A DNA stretch of 64,000 bases. Source: Chitinophagaceae bacterium (GTDB lineage Bacteria; Bacteroidota; Bacteroidia; Chitinophagales; Chitinophagaceae). How positions within the stretch are numbered: the first letter of the stretch is position 1; every line of letters starts with the position of its first letter. The notes under the pieces were generated by a model. That model was not told the origin of the DNA. It saw nothing but the letters and a program-made list of their open reading frames with translations, and did no database searches. The stretch lies in assembly GCA_021151685.1 (NCBI GenBank), contig JAGKWS010000001.1, positions 1-64,000 on the forward strand, written 5' to 3'. Positions 7,855-15,979 of this stretch are shown one piece after another. A program made the position numbers and the translations under genes.

Positions 7855-8727
7855 ATGAGATACCTGCTTAGTATACTATTTATCATATCGGCAAGCTTAG
7901 TGTCTGCACAAGAGACAGATAGCCTGTTTGTGGTAAAAAAAGAAGGTAATTGGGAAATTAAGTACACAGCCAAGGCACGCGAAAATGCGAAAATGCTCTG
8001 TAAACGCTTTCATGTGGAAGAGGGCCAGATGGAGTATGCCAATGATGAAGGTACCATGAAAAAGATGAGTGAGGGGCAAACGGTACACATTCCCCTTGGC
8101 AAAAACAACTTTGTTGTTACAAAGCCTGTGAAACTGAATGCCACACACAATCTGCATGAATTGTATTACAAAGTGGTTGCCAGAGACGAGATTGCCATGC
8201 TCAGTACCTATTCGGGGGTTACCAAGGCGGAATTTCGCGAATGGAATGCGCTGAAAGGTAATACATTGCGTACAGGACAGATTTTGTTTATAGGCTGGGT
8301 GAAAATGGTCATGAAAGACTCTACCGACCCTGCCACCTATGCTGCATGGCCTGCACCACCCAAAAAGCCAGTGGCACCAGATACTACAGGCAATATGCCC
8401 GTACCGGGTGGGTTGGATACCATATACAACCGCCAAACCAACAACGGCCTGAATGTACTGACAGAAAAAGGCACGGCTGTTTTCTTTGAAAAACCCGGAA
8501 GGAACAATATGTATTACGCCTTTCACAACGAAGCAGCACGTGGCAGCATCATAAGGGTACATAACCCCGGCACCGGCAAAAGCACATATGTAAAAGTACT
8601 GGGCCCGCTGCCCGACACCAAGTTGTATGCCAACTGCGTAATAGGCATAAGTGATGGTGCCAGAGAGGCCCTGGGCATTGTAAACGATAACAAAGCATGG
8701 TGCGAACTATCGTACGCAGCCAATTGA
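7855..8727 (+). CDS. Secreted LysM protein with a C-terminal RlpA-like barrel domain
   Basis: This 290-residue protein has a signal peptide (MRYLLSILFIISASLVSAQ), one or two LysM-like modules (an N-terminal one around residues 30-90, and a clearer one around 95-145 with LHELYYKVVARDEIAMLSTY and GQILFIGW), a Pro-rich linker (about 160-185), and a C-terminal segment (about 205-285) containing GTAVFFEKPG, RGSIIRVHNPGTGKSTYVKVLGP and ISDGAREALG, which reads as a double-psi beta-barrel like RlpA. LysM binds peptidoglycan; the barrel in RlpA is a lytic transglycosylase, but the catalytic Asp/His pair is not obvious here. The frame opens at 7822, but the ATG at 7855 gives the clean signal peptide. 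Confidence 0.82.
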   Translation: MRYLLSILFIISASLVSAQETDSLFVVKKEGNWEIKYTAKARENAKMLCKRFHVEEGQMEYANDEGTMKKMSEGQTVHIPLGKNNFVVTKPVKLNATHNLHELYYKVVARDEIAMLSTYSGVTKAEFREWNALKGNTLRTGQILFIGWVKMVMKDSTDPATYAAWPAPPKKPVAPDTTGNMPVPGGLDTIYNRQTNNGLNVLTEKGTAVFFEKPGRNNMYYAFHNEAARGSIIRVHNPGTGKSTYVKVLGPLPDTKLYANCVIGISDGAREALGIVNDNKAWCELSYAAN

Positions 8728-8791
8728 GTTCGACATATATAGCCGTTCCTGGCATTATTATTGTACAGTTTTATACTGTTACTGCGTCTGC

Positions 8792-9820
8792 ATGAAGGTA
8801 CTTGTAATTCGTTTTTCGTCTATTGGTGATATTGTACTTACAACACCTGTAGTACGCTGTCTGCGCAAGCAACTGCCGGGCGTGCAGATACATTACCTTA
8901 CCAAGGTAGCGTATGGCTCTTTGCTGGCACAAAACCCCAACATAGACCGGCTGTGGTACTTGCACGACAATCTGGAGGAGGTAATTGACAACCTGAAAAA
9001 GGAAAAATTTGACTGTGTCATAGACCTGCACAACAACCTGAGAACACTGAAAGTGCGCAGGGCGTTGAAAGTAAAAAAGACATGGGCATTCCCCAAGCTG
9101 AACATCAGAAAATGGATATACACCAACTTGAAGGTGAATCTGATGCCTGATGCCAGCATTGTGGAGCGATACTTTGAAGCGGTGCGCCCGCTGGGGGTAA
9201 AAAACGATGGGCTGGGTTTAGACCAATTCATTCCACCGCAGCAACTGAGCAACAGAGATATACCAATGAGCCACTGGGGTGGCTATGTAGGTTGTGTGAT
9301 AGGTGCATCGCTAAATACAAAAAAGCTACCGGTAGCGCAGTGGCAGGCATTCTGCAAGCTATCGCCCTACCCCATTATGCTACTGGGAGGCCCCGAAGAT
9401 AGGGAAGCAGGCAATGAAATAGCGGCAGCAGACCCTATAAAGGTGTACAACTCGTGCGGTAAGTTCAACCTGACGGAGTCGGCAGAGTTGGTGAAAATGG
9501 CAAAGGTGGTAGTAGCTAATGATACGGGATTGATGCACATGGCAGCCGCATTTCAGAAACCAGTGGTATCGTTATGGGGCAACACTACACCCGGCCTGGG
9601 TATGTTTCCCTATTACGGGCAAAATAATGCTTACAGCAGGCCATCGCCATTGTCTGTAATAATGGAGAACAATGCAGTGGGTTGCAGGCCATGCAGTAAA
9701 ATAGGTTTCGATAAGTGCCCGAAAGGACACTTTCGCTGTATGAATGGTTTGGATATGACACAAGTGAACCAGGCAGTAGAAATGCTCTGGAAAGAACATA
9801 TAAACAACAAAAAACAATAA
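8792..9820 (+). CDS. Glycosyltransferase family 9 (heptosyltransferase-like)
   Basis: This 342-residue GT-B protein matches the ADP-heptose:LPS heptosyltransferase family. It begins MKVLVIRFSSIGDIVLTTPV, the typical N-terminus, and carries the C-terminal donor-binding stretch NDTGLMHMAAAF (243-254) followed by VVSLWGNTTP, where heptosyltransferases have GPT. A Cys-rich tail (CRPCSKIGFDKCPKGHFRCM) is common in the Bacteroidota members. It should add a sugar to the lipid A-core or a related glycolipid at the inner face of the cytoplasmic membrane. It lies 64 bases after the LysM gene and 77 before a second glycosyltransferase, so the two sugar transferases may share a transcript. Confidence 0.9.
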   Translation: MKVLVIRFSSIGDIVLTTPVVRCLRKQLPGVQIHYLTKVAYGSLLAQNPNIDRLWYLHDNLEEVIDNLKKEKFDCVIDLHNNLRTLKVRRALKVKKTWAFPKLNIRKWIYTNLKVNLMPDASIVERYFEAVRPLGVKNDGLGLDQFIPPQQLSNRDIPMSHWGGYVGCVIGASLNTKKLPVAQWQAFCKLSPYPIMLLGGPEDREAGNEIAAADPIKVYNSCGKFNLTESAELVKMAKVVVANDTGLMHMAAAFQKPVVSLWGNTTPGLGMFPYYGQNNAYSRPSPLSVIMENNAVGCRPCSKIGFDKCPKGHFRCMNGLDMTQVNQAVEMLWKEHINNKKQ

Positions 9821-9897
9821 CAATCAGTAATACATCGAAATTTAAAGACGCCGTTCCTCTTTAGTTGTTAATTTAGGCGCGGAATAAACCAAAAGTA

Positions 9898-11088
9898 TTG
9901 AAGATACTCTTCCTTGCAAATAGGGTGCCGTGGCCCCCGTACCGGGGCGACAAGCTGAAGATATACAACCTTGCACAAAGGTTGTGTAGGCGGCACGAGT
10001 TGCACCTGCTTACGTTTGCGCAAACAAAGGAAGAACTGACCTATGCTACAGAACTTGAAAAACTCTTTAGCAAGGTGACCATCATATACCTGCCCAAGTG
10101 GCAATCGGTACTGAACTGTGTGGCTGGTTTGTGGAACGATACGCCGTTTCAATTACTTTATTTTCATTCGCCGGCCTTGCAACGGCAACTGAATGCGATG
10201 CTGCGCGACAACCAGTACGATGCCATACATGTGCAACACCTGCGCATGTCGCCATACCTGGCCGGACGCAAGGATGTGCCCCGTATTCTGGACTTGCCCG
10301 ATGCATTCTCGCTGTACTGGGAACGCCGCAAAAATGTGAAACGCAGCATAGCGGTTACCATATTTGAGAACTGGGAACAGAAACGGGTACTGAAGTACGA
10401 AAAAGTACTGAAAGAGTATAATATGTCGCTGGTATGCTCTCCGGAAGACCTCGACTATCTGGAACAACATCACCATACAGGCAATTTGCGGCTGCTACCC
10501 AATGGTGTAGATCTGAAAACTTTTGCACCAAGACTGCACGACTACGAGCGCAATGACACGCTGCTTTTTACAGGCAATATGGACTATGAGCCCAATATTG
10601 ATGCGGTTATATACTTTACCCAATCTATACTGCCTCTGATACGCGAAAAGCACCCGCAAGTGAAACTGATAATAGCCGGGCAACGCCCGGTACCCAAGGT
10701 GCAGGAACTGGCAGGGCCATATGTGCAGGTGACAGGTTTTGTAAAAGACCTGGCAGCTACGTACAACGAGGCATCGGTAGTGGTGGCACCGCTACGCTTT
10801 GGTGCCGGTACACAAAACAAAGTACTGGAAGCTATGGCTATGGGCATACCGGTGGTATGCTCTCACATTGGCTTTGCGGGGCTGGGTATACGCAGTGGCG
10901 AGGGGGCTATTATGCAAACTGAAACGCAGGCATTTGCCGATACGGTTATCGGCCTGCTATCGTCGGCCGAAGAACGAAAAAATATAGGGCAGGCTGGAGC
11001 GCAAATAATAAAAAGCCGCTTTGATTGGGATATCATAGCGGCTTCTCTCGAAGATTATTTCAAAATTGTTGCCGGGAAGGGCAACTAA
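9898..11088 (+). CDS. Glycosyltransferase family 4-like protein (TIGR03087-like)
   Basis: This 396-residue GT-B glycosyltransferase begins with KILFLANRVPWPPYRGDKLK, close to the group known as PEP-CTERM/EpsH1-associated sugar transferases. The C-terminal donor domain has LLFTGNMDYEPNIDAV, LIIAGQRP, VTGFVKDL and the VAPLRFGAGTQNKVLEAMAMG block with the conserved EAMAMG. I use a TTG start at 9898, because the N-terminal strand begins there and no upstream ATG fits. No exosortase gene is visible nearby, so the role is probably in polysaccharide or LPS synthesis. It ends 10 bases before a convergent gene. Confidence 0.87.
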   Translation: MKILFLANRVPWPPYRGDKLKIYNLAQRLCRRHELHLLTFAQTKEELTYATELEKLFSKVTIIYLPKWQSVLNCVAGLWNDTPFQLLYFHSPALQRQLNAMLRDNQYDAIHVQHLRMSPYLAGRKDVPRILDLPDAFSLYWERRKNVKRSIAVTIFENWEQKRVLKYEKVLKEYNMSLVCSPEDLDYLEQHHHTGNLRLLPNGVDLKTFAPRLHDYERNDTLLFTGNMDYEPNIDAVIYFTQSILPLIREKHPQVKLIIAGQRPVPKVQELAGPYVQVTGFVKDLAATYNEASVVVAPLRFGAGTQNKVLEAMAMGIPVVCSHIGFAGLGIRSGEGAIMQTETQAFADTVIGLLSSAEERKNIGQAGAQIIKSRFDWDIIAASLEDYFKIVAGKGN

Positions 11089-11098
11089 TCTGTTTGCC

Positions 11099-12457
11099 TT
11101 ATTCGGCTGTTTTTACCAGCTTTTGTGTGTACACTGCACCTGCATGAGCTACAGACACTGTGTACATACCCGGTGCTATACCTGTAATAGATACCGGCAA
11201 CACCTGGCCACCAGTTACTTTTTGTACAAACACAGTTGTACCTGTTGCATTAATGATACGTATCTCTACGGTGCCACTCATGGCTGTGAGGTCGGCATGT
11301 ACGGTATTGCCGGCAGGTATGGGATAAAGGCGGAAACCGTTTGCAAGAGCGGCAACATTGCCTACCGAAGCTGTAGCCGATAGCTGGCGGATAACATTAT
11401 TACCCTGATCGCCTATGTATATACGACTCCATCCGTCTACAAAAACAAAACGTGGCCCGCGTAAGCTTGCCGTAACGGCCAAGCCACCATCGCCACTATA
11501 GCCGGGGGCACCGGTACCAGCTACGTGACTGATGTTGCCGGCACTGTTAACCATACGTACGTTATGGAATCCTCTTGACACAACGTATAAGTTGCCCATC
11601 ATATCTAAGGCTACGCTTACCGGTGCCGAAACTGTAGCAGCAGTTGCCGGGCCACCATCGCCGGTGTTGCCGGGTGTACCGGTACCAATAACCGTACTTA
11701 CCATACCGGTAACAGCATCTACCCTACGCACCCTGTTGTTCTGTGCATCGGCAATGTATACATTCCCCAATGCATCTACTACCACGCCCGATGGTGTGTT
11801 GAAAGTAGCATTGGTTGCCATGCCACCATCGCCAGTATTGCCAAAACTGCCCGTACCAGCCACCGTGTGCATGATGCGTGTACCATTGTCTACCCGGCGA
11901 ATAACGTGACTACCACCTTCTGCAATGTACAGGTTGCCCACCCCATCCATACACAGTGCTGTAGGAGTGCTGATGCGACCAAGGTGTGCTGTATCGCCAT
12001 CGCCACTGTAGCCTTCTATGCCAGAGCCAGCATAAACCTTTATTTTGCCTGCGGTATTTACCACTCTTACTACATGATTGCCCCGCTCGGCTATGTATAC
12101 ATTGCCAGCCCCATCTGTAGCCACTGCCGATGGTGTGTTTAGTTTGGCAGCCGTTGCCGCACCACCATTGCCGCTATAGCCCGCCACACCCGTACCGGCA
12201 AATGTAGTAACGACACCACTGTTGCTTATTTTTCTTACTACGTTATTATTCTTATCGGCAAGGTATATGTTGCCAGCACCATCTACTGCCATGCCTTCTA
12301 CAGCATTGAAGCTGGCCATATTGGCGGCACCGCCATCGCCTGTATATGCTGCTACCCCATTGCCGGCTACGGTATTAATATACTGTGCATGAGCGTTGAC
12401 TGCCGTAGTGGCTACAACAACCGAAGTAAAAATAAAACTATATAATTTGCTGTACAT
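11099..12457 (-). CDS. Secreted six-repeat NHL protein with type A T9SS sorting domain
   Basis: This 452-residue protein has a signal peptide ending near NAHAQ and six NHL repeats of about 56 residues (roughly 25-365), each with GDGG-A-A, a PxGVxVD-like segment, GN-YIAD and VRRV. Six such units would make one six-bladed beta-propeller. The last 80 residues (GFRLYPIPAGNTVHADL to YTQKLVKTAE) match a type A T9SS C-terminal signal, so the protein is probably exported across the outer membrane and anchored or released. A paralogue lies at 55749. Ligand and function are unknown. A promoter candidate precedes it at 12481-12510. Confidence 0.87.
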   Translation of the reverse strand: MYSKLYSFIFTSVVVATTAVNAHAQYINTVAGNGVAAYTGDGGAANMASFNAVEGMAVDGAGNIYLADKNNNVVRKISNSGVVTTFAGTGVAGYSGNGGAATAAKLNTPSAVATDGAGNVYIAERGNHVVRVVNTAGKIKVYAGSGIEGYSGDGDTAHLGRISTPTALCMDGVGNLYIAEGGSHVIRRVDNGTRIMHTVAGTGSFGNTGDGGMATNATFNTPSGVVVDALGNVYIADAQNNRVRRVDAVTGMVSTVIGTGTPGNTGDGGPATAATVSAPVSVALDMMGNLYVVSRGFHNVRMVNSAGNISHVAGTGAPGYSGDGGLAVTASLRGPRFVFVDGWSRIYIGDQGNNVIRQLSATASVGNVAALANGFRLYPIPAGNTVHADLTAMSGTVEIRIINATGTTVFVQKVTGGQVLPVSITGIAPGMYTVSVAHAGAVYTQKLVKTAE

Positions 12458-12480
12458 GTATTACTATTTCTAATTATCCC

Positions 12481-12510
12481 TAAAGATAGTAATTATTGAA
12501 ATTGCGCCAA
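12481..12510 (-). promoter_or_regulatory. Candidate promoter for the NHL protein gene
   Basis: Read on the minus strand, TTG is followed after exactly 19 bases by TATCTTTA, close to the Bacteroidota TTG/TAnnTTTG pair. The distance to the start codon (24 bases) is reasonable, and a site of the same geometry precedes the paralogous gene at 55749. Confidence 0.45.
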
Positions 12511-12595
12511 GGATATACAGAAATAAATGCATGCAGCCATAATGAGCGGGATATATATGTTGTATGTAATACCGCAAAGGGGGGCTATGTACCCT

Positions 12596-13900
12596 TTATG
12601 CCTGTACCAACGATGCTGGTAATATTATAGTAAACACAGAGCCCTGCCCTATAGCACTGGTGGCACTAAGCGTACCACCGTGCAGCAGCACAAAATCTTT
12701 ACAAAATTGCAGACCAAGACCAGCACCTTTTTCATTGGCGGTACCGGGTGTTGATATTTTACGTGAGGTAGAGAACAATTCTGCAGCTTTTTCGGCTGGC
12801 ATACCTACGCCATTATCGGTAATGGTGATGGCTACATGGCCATTGGGCTGTATGTGTGTAGCTACATCAATAAATGCGCTTCCATCGGTATGCGAAAATT
12901 TGATTGCATTACCTATTAGATTGCGTAGTACAAACTGTATTTGGTCGTTGTCGGCTTCAATGTATAAGGCGGGGTCGGTTTTATTGATGAAGGCAATTTT
13001 TTTGGTTGCAAGTTCTTTTTTGTAGAATATACACAATCCATTTATTATATCGGAAATGCACACAAGTGTGTTGCGCCGTTCTGTTATGGCAGATTGTTTA
13101 TTAAAATGCAATGAAGCCCACTCCAGCAAGGCGGTCAAAGTTTCGCCTGAGAGGTCTATTTTTTCTTGTAATTCATGAAAGATCTCTGTTTGTTCTTCCC
13201 GAGTGAGCATATCGTTTTGCAGCAAAGACAGAATGCCGCTAAGGTTGTTGATGGGGCTGCGAATATCGTGCGCTATAACAGAAAACAGCCGATCTTTCAT
13301 TTCATTGGCTTCGGCCAATACTTTTTTTCTGGCCAGTACTTCGTCCTGATTGGCTTTAATATCCTTCAACATGCGCCGGCACATAAGAGTAATGAGCAGG
13401 CAAGTAAACAGAATATTGAAAACATACAACTGTGGTACATAACCGGGCAGCTCATAAAATGGTTGGCCATACTCGTAATAAAGACGTATACCACCAAGCC
13501 CTACCGCAATTACTGCTGCACTCAGGTATTTCCACTGTCGGTTACCCTCAAAAAGCAGAATGGCCATCAGCAAGACGAAGAGGAAATTTTCCATACCCAG
13601 TCTGGGGCCAAAGCCAGCGGCAGCCTGTAATAGCCAAATCAACACTGAAAAGAAGGTAACATTGCGGGCAAGCCTGATACGGCCGGCAACATTGAAACCA
13701 AGTACGGTGATAAGTGCAATGAGAAGTGCGATAAGGTTGCATGCAAAATGGTGGTAGGGGAAAACAATGACAATACAAAGCACCAGTACAATAATACCCA
13801 GCAAAAGCCCCTGATTCATGGAGCGCAGCCGCACACGTTCTTCAAAAGAAGTGTGTTCTGTAATACCGCCATTAAGTACTTTGAGGATGAAGGTGCGCAC
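12596..13900 (-). CDS. Membrane sensor histidine kinase (orphan)
   Basis: This 434-residue kinase has about six membrane helices in the first 175 residues, a short coiled linker, the phospho-acceptor box VIAHDIRSPINNL (His at 211), an N box with NLIGNAIKF (328-336), the G1 box DNGVGM (362-367) and the G2 box GAGLGL (392-397). It would autophosphorylate and pass phosphate to a response regulator, but none is encoded nearby. There is no periplasmic sensor domain, so sensing probably involves the membrane helices. The start is a GTG at 13900 and is uncertain; a TATATTTG sequence on the minus strand at 13909-13916 would place a transcript start almost on it. Confidence 0.9.
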   Translation of the reverse strand: MRTFILKVLNGGITEHTSFEERVRLRSMNQGLLLGIIVLVLCIVIVFPYHHFACNLIALLIALITVLGFNVAGRIRLARNVTFFSVLIWLLQAAAGFGPRLGMENFLFVLLMAILLFEGNRQWKYLSAAVIAVGLGGIRLYYEYGQPFYELPGYVPQLYVFNILFTCLLITLMCRRMLKDIKANQDEVLARKKVLAEANEMKDRLFSVIAHDIRSPINNLSGILSLLQNDMLTREEQTEIFHELQEKIDLSGETLTALLEWASLHFNKQSAITERRNTLVCISDIINGLCIFYKKELATKKIAFINKTDPALYIEADNDQIQFVLRNLIGNAIKFSHTDGSAFIDVATHIQPNGHVAITITDNGVGMPAEKAAELFSTSRKISTPGTANEKGAGLGLQFCKDFVLLHGGTLSATSAIGQGSVFTIILPASLVQA

Positions 13901-13985
13901 GTTGGCAACAAATATACAAAGGCAAAAGTGCTAAAGAGAAGCGTGTTTTCACCTATAAGCATGGGAAATATGCATTAGCACTATA

Positions 13986-14148
13986 AGAGCCGGTTCAAGA
14001 TTCATTCATTGCCTTTCTTATGGTAGTTTTTGGCTGCAACTTCGTTACATTTTTCGCCATAGGAATGGCTATGGCTGCAACATGTGCCTCGTTTCGCTCA
14101 AAAACAACGCTCAGAATAAATACAAGCAATAAATCTTAAACAGGCTCT
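13986..14148 (+). repeat. MITE-like interspersed element, best-preserved copy
   Basis: This 163 bp element begins AGAGCCGGTTCAAGATT and, read from its other end, AGAGCCTGTTTAAGATT; about 18 of the outer 21 bases match as terminal inverted repeats. The interior carries GGCTGCAACTTCG, the hairpin GCCATAG-GAATGG-CTATGGC and CATGTGCCTCGTTTCGCTC. It is non-coding, sits between the histidine kinase and a secreted-protein gene, and is nearly identical in its core to the copy at 6543-6704. Confidence 0.83.
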
Positions 14149-14192
14149 AAAATTGTTAAAAACTTGTATATTTTTATGGCATAACGTCTTTT

Positions 14193-14951
14193 ATGGCCAC
14201 GTTCCTACGAATAGTCCCTGTATTTTTTTTGTTGCTCTGTGTACCCCCTGTAACACGGGCCCATACCAATACCATTGGCAAGAGGCAAAAGAAGCTGAAT
14301 AAACAATACCAGGAAGCGGTACAGCAATCGGAATATGCTACCTACTACAAACGTTGGGATGGCTTACAGGCGATTGATACCGGCAACAAGTTGCTGAGGG
14401 ATACCCTGATTGGTAACGAAAGATATATATTGGTGGTATCGTGGAAGGCAAAGAACTTTTATGCACAGGAAAACCTGCCACAGGCACAACCCCTATCGTC
14501 TAAGCAGTATGATATGTGGGTAACGGTAGCACCTGAGTTGAGGGAGCGCATGAGTGGTGTGCCCCGCAAAAAACTGGATTTGAGGTTGGAACAACTATTG
14601 GGGTTACCTCCTGTGCCCAATTACTACAAGTTATTTTTCGAGTTTTGGGTACGGCCGCAAGACCTGTACCGCCCCTGTGCCGATAACGAGATAGCCGATA
14701 ATGCCTGCGAATTAGATTTTCCTGCCGGGGTAACTCCGGCACACCGTGCATGGATAGACAGCCAGCGCATCAGCCGTTTTTTTGCGCCCAAAACAGAAGA
14801 TCGTTTTCCGTGGACGCAGCTTGGCTATACCTACGACTGGAACAAGAAAAACAAATCGCACCACGGTTGCAGCGAGTTTGTGGTGAAACGGTGGGCCACC
14901 ATTTACCAACGGCATTTTTACAGTACGGAGGAGTATGTGTATGGCAAGTAA
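14193..14951 (+). CDS. Secreted protein of unknown function
   Basis: This 252-residue protein has a signal peptide (MATFLRIVPVFFLLLCVPPVTRA) and a mature part with many Tyr, Trp, Arg and Lys residues. Three cysteines are spread over the second half (RPCADNEIADNACELD, and SHHGCSEFVVKRW). No family is recognised. Composition is normal for its neighbours and the frame is clean, so it is probably a real periplasmic or secreted protein. It starts 45 bases after the interspersed element and ends 66 bases before a convergent gene. The function is unknown. Confidence 0.65.
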   Translation: MATFLRIVPVFFLLLCVPPVTRAHTNTIGKRQKKLNKQYQEAVQQSEYATYYKRWDGLQAIDTGNKLLRDTLIGNERYILVVSWKAKNFYAQENLPQAQPLSSKQYDMWVTVAPELRERMSGVPRKKLDLRLEQLLGLPPVPNYYKLFFEFWVRPQDLYRPCADNEIADNACELDFPAGVTPAHRAWIDSQRISRFFAPKTEDRFPWTQLGYTYDWNKKNKSHHGCSEFVVKRWATIYQRHFYSTEEYVYGK

Positions 14952-15016
14952 ATGTATGTGCCTGCCTTGTTTATGTATGGTTGTGGTATAGTATGGCAAA
15001 ACCGCTACGATACTAC

Positions 15017-15937
15017 CTATTCGGCCTGATGAATATACCTGTTTACCAAAGAGGTAAACATGGCTGCGCCCCGAGGGTTGAGGTGGTCATCGTCGTGAAA
15101 GTGATAAACACTGAAACATGTATCCCGGCTATGGTTATACCACGGCACATGGTTGCTGTGTGCTATCTGCTGTATTATGTCATTTACCTGCTGCCACTGC
15201 CGTTGGGGCACCGCTGCGGCATAGGTGGGGTATAATGGGGCACTGACAAGCACTACACGCACGCCCCGTTGCCGGCACAAACGAATGCTCTCGTCCAAGA
15301 AACGAAGATTGACCGGCACAAGAGCGGTATCGTCAAATTTGTGCCGCATGCGGAAGGTAGCCGCAATACGGGCAGTGTCGTACCTCATATTGTGAAACCG
15401 GCCACAAGAGTCTGAGGGCACAAACCCAAGGCTATCTGGTGGCAGGTAAGTGCCCGATAGCCCCAGATAGTTCAGGTACACCTCGGCACAGTGTTTATGA
15501 TGCGCTAATACCAACGAATAGTTACTCCATGAAAATTGTTCTGTTTTATAGGGAATGCCCCACATAGCCCTGTAAAGGTGGGCATTCCAGTGGGTAGCAT
15601 CCAAATCGTAAAAGAAACGATGAGGAGATACCTCCATTACCACAGTAGATAAATGGGGCAATGTGGGCAACAACTTTTGTAACAAATAATAATCTATAGA
15701 TAGAGGCTGCCCACCCAATGCCACCGAAGCTGCTGGCATTGTAAGCCCCCCGGGATTTAAGTTGCGATTGCTATGAGAGTCTCCCAGTAGCAAAGTACTG
15801 ATACGTTCGGCATGCCGATGTATATAGTCCTTTCTGATAGCTATTACAGTACGGGTACGGCAATGGTGTTCTACCACAGCAAATGCTATGATAAATGGCA
15901 AAGAACCCACCAGTAGCTTCATCAAAAATCGCCTCAT
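15017..15937 (-). CDS. SGNH-hydrolase-like membrane-anchored protein
   Basis: This 306-residue protein has one N-terminal membrane segment (about 7-22) and then an apparent SGNH/GDSL-like domain: LLLGDSHSNRNL (GDSH with the possible nucleophile serine near residue 55), ALGGQP, and near the end HDDDHLNPRGAAMF, matching the catalytic DxxH block. Such membrane-anchored domains often act as acetyl or acyl transferases or esterases on surface polysaccharide. No acyltransferase-3 or MBOAT partner is adjacent. The start could also be the ATG at 15922. Fold assignment is moderately certain and the role is inferred. Confidence 0.68.
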   Translation of the reverse strand: MRRFLMKLLVGSLPFIIAFAVVEHHCRTRTVIAIRKDYIHRHAERISTLLLGDSHSNRNLNPGGLTMPAASVALGGQPLSIDYYLLQKLLPTLPHLSTVVMEVSPHRFFYDLDATHWNAHLYRAMWGIPYKTEQFSWSNYSLVLAHHKHCAEVYLNYLGLSGTYLPPDSLGFVPSDSCGRFHNMRYDTARIAATFRMRHKFDDTALVPVNLRFLDESIRLCRQRGVRVVLVSAPLYPTYAAAVPQRQWQQVNDIIQQIAHSNHVPWYNHSRDTCFSVYHFHDDDHLNPRGAAMFTSLVNRYIHQAE

Positions 15938-15979
15938 GCCGTGTGGCGAAAGGTACAGAAATTTTCAGCTTCTGTGCAT

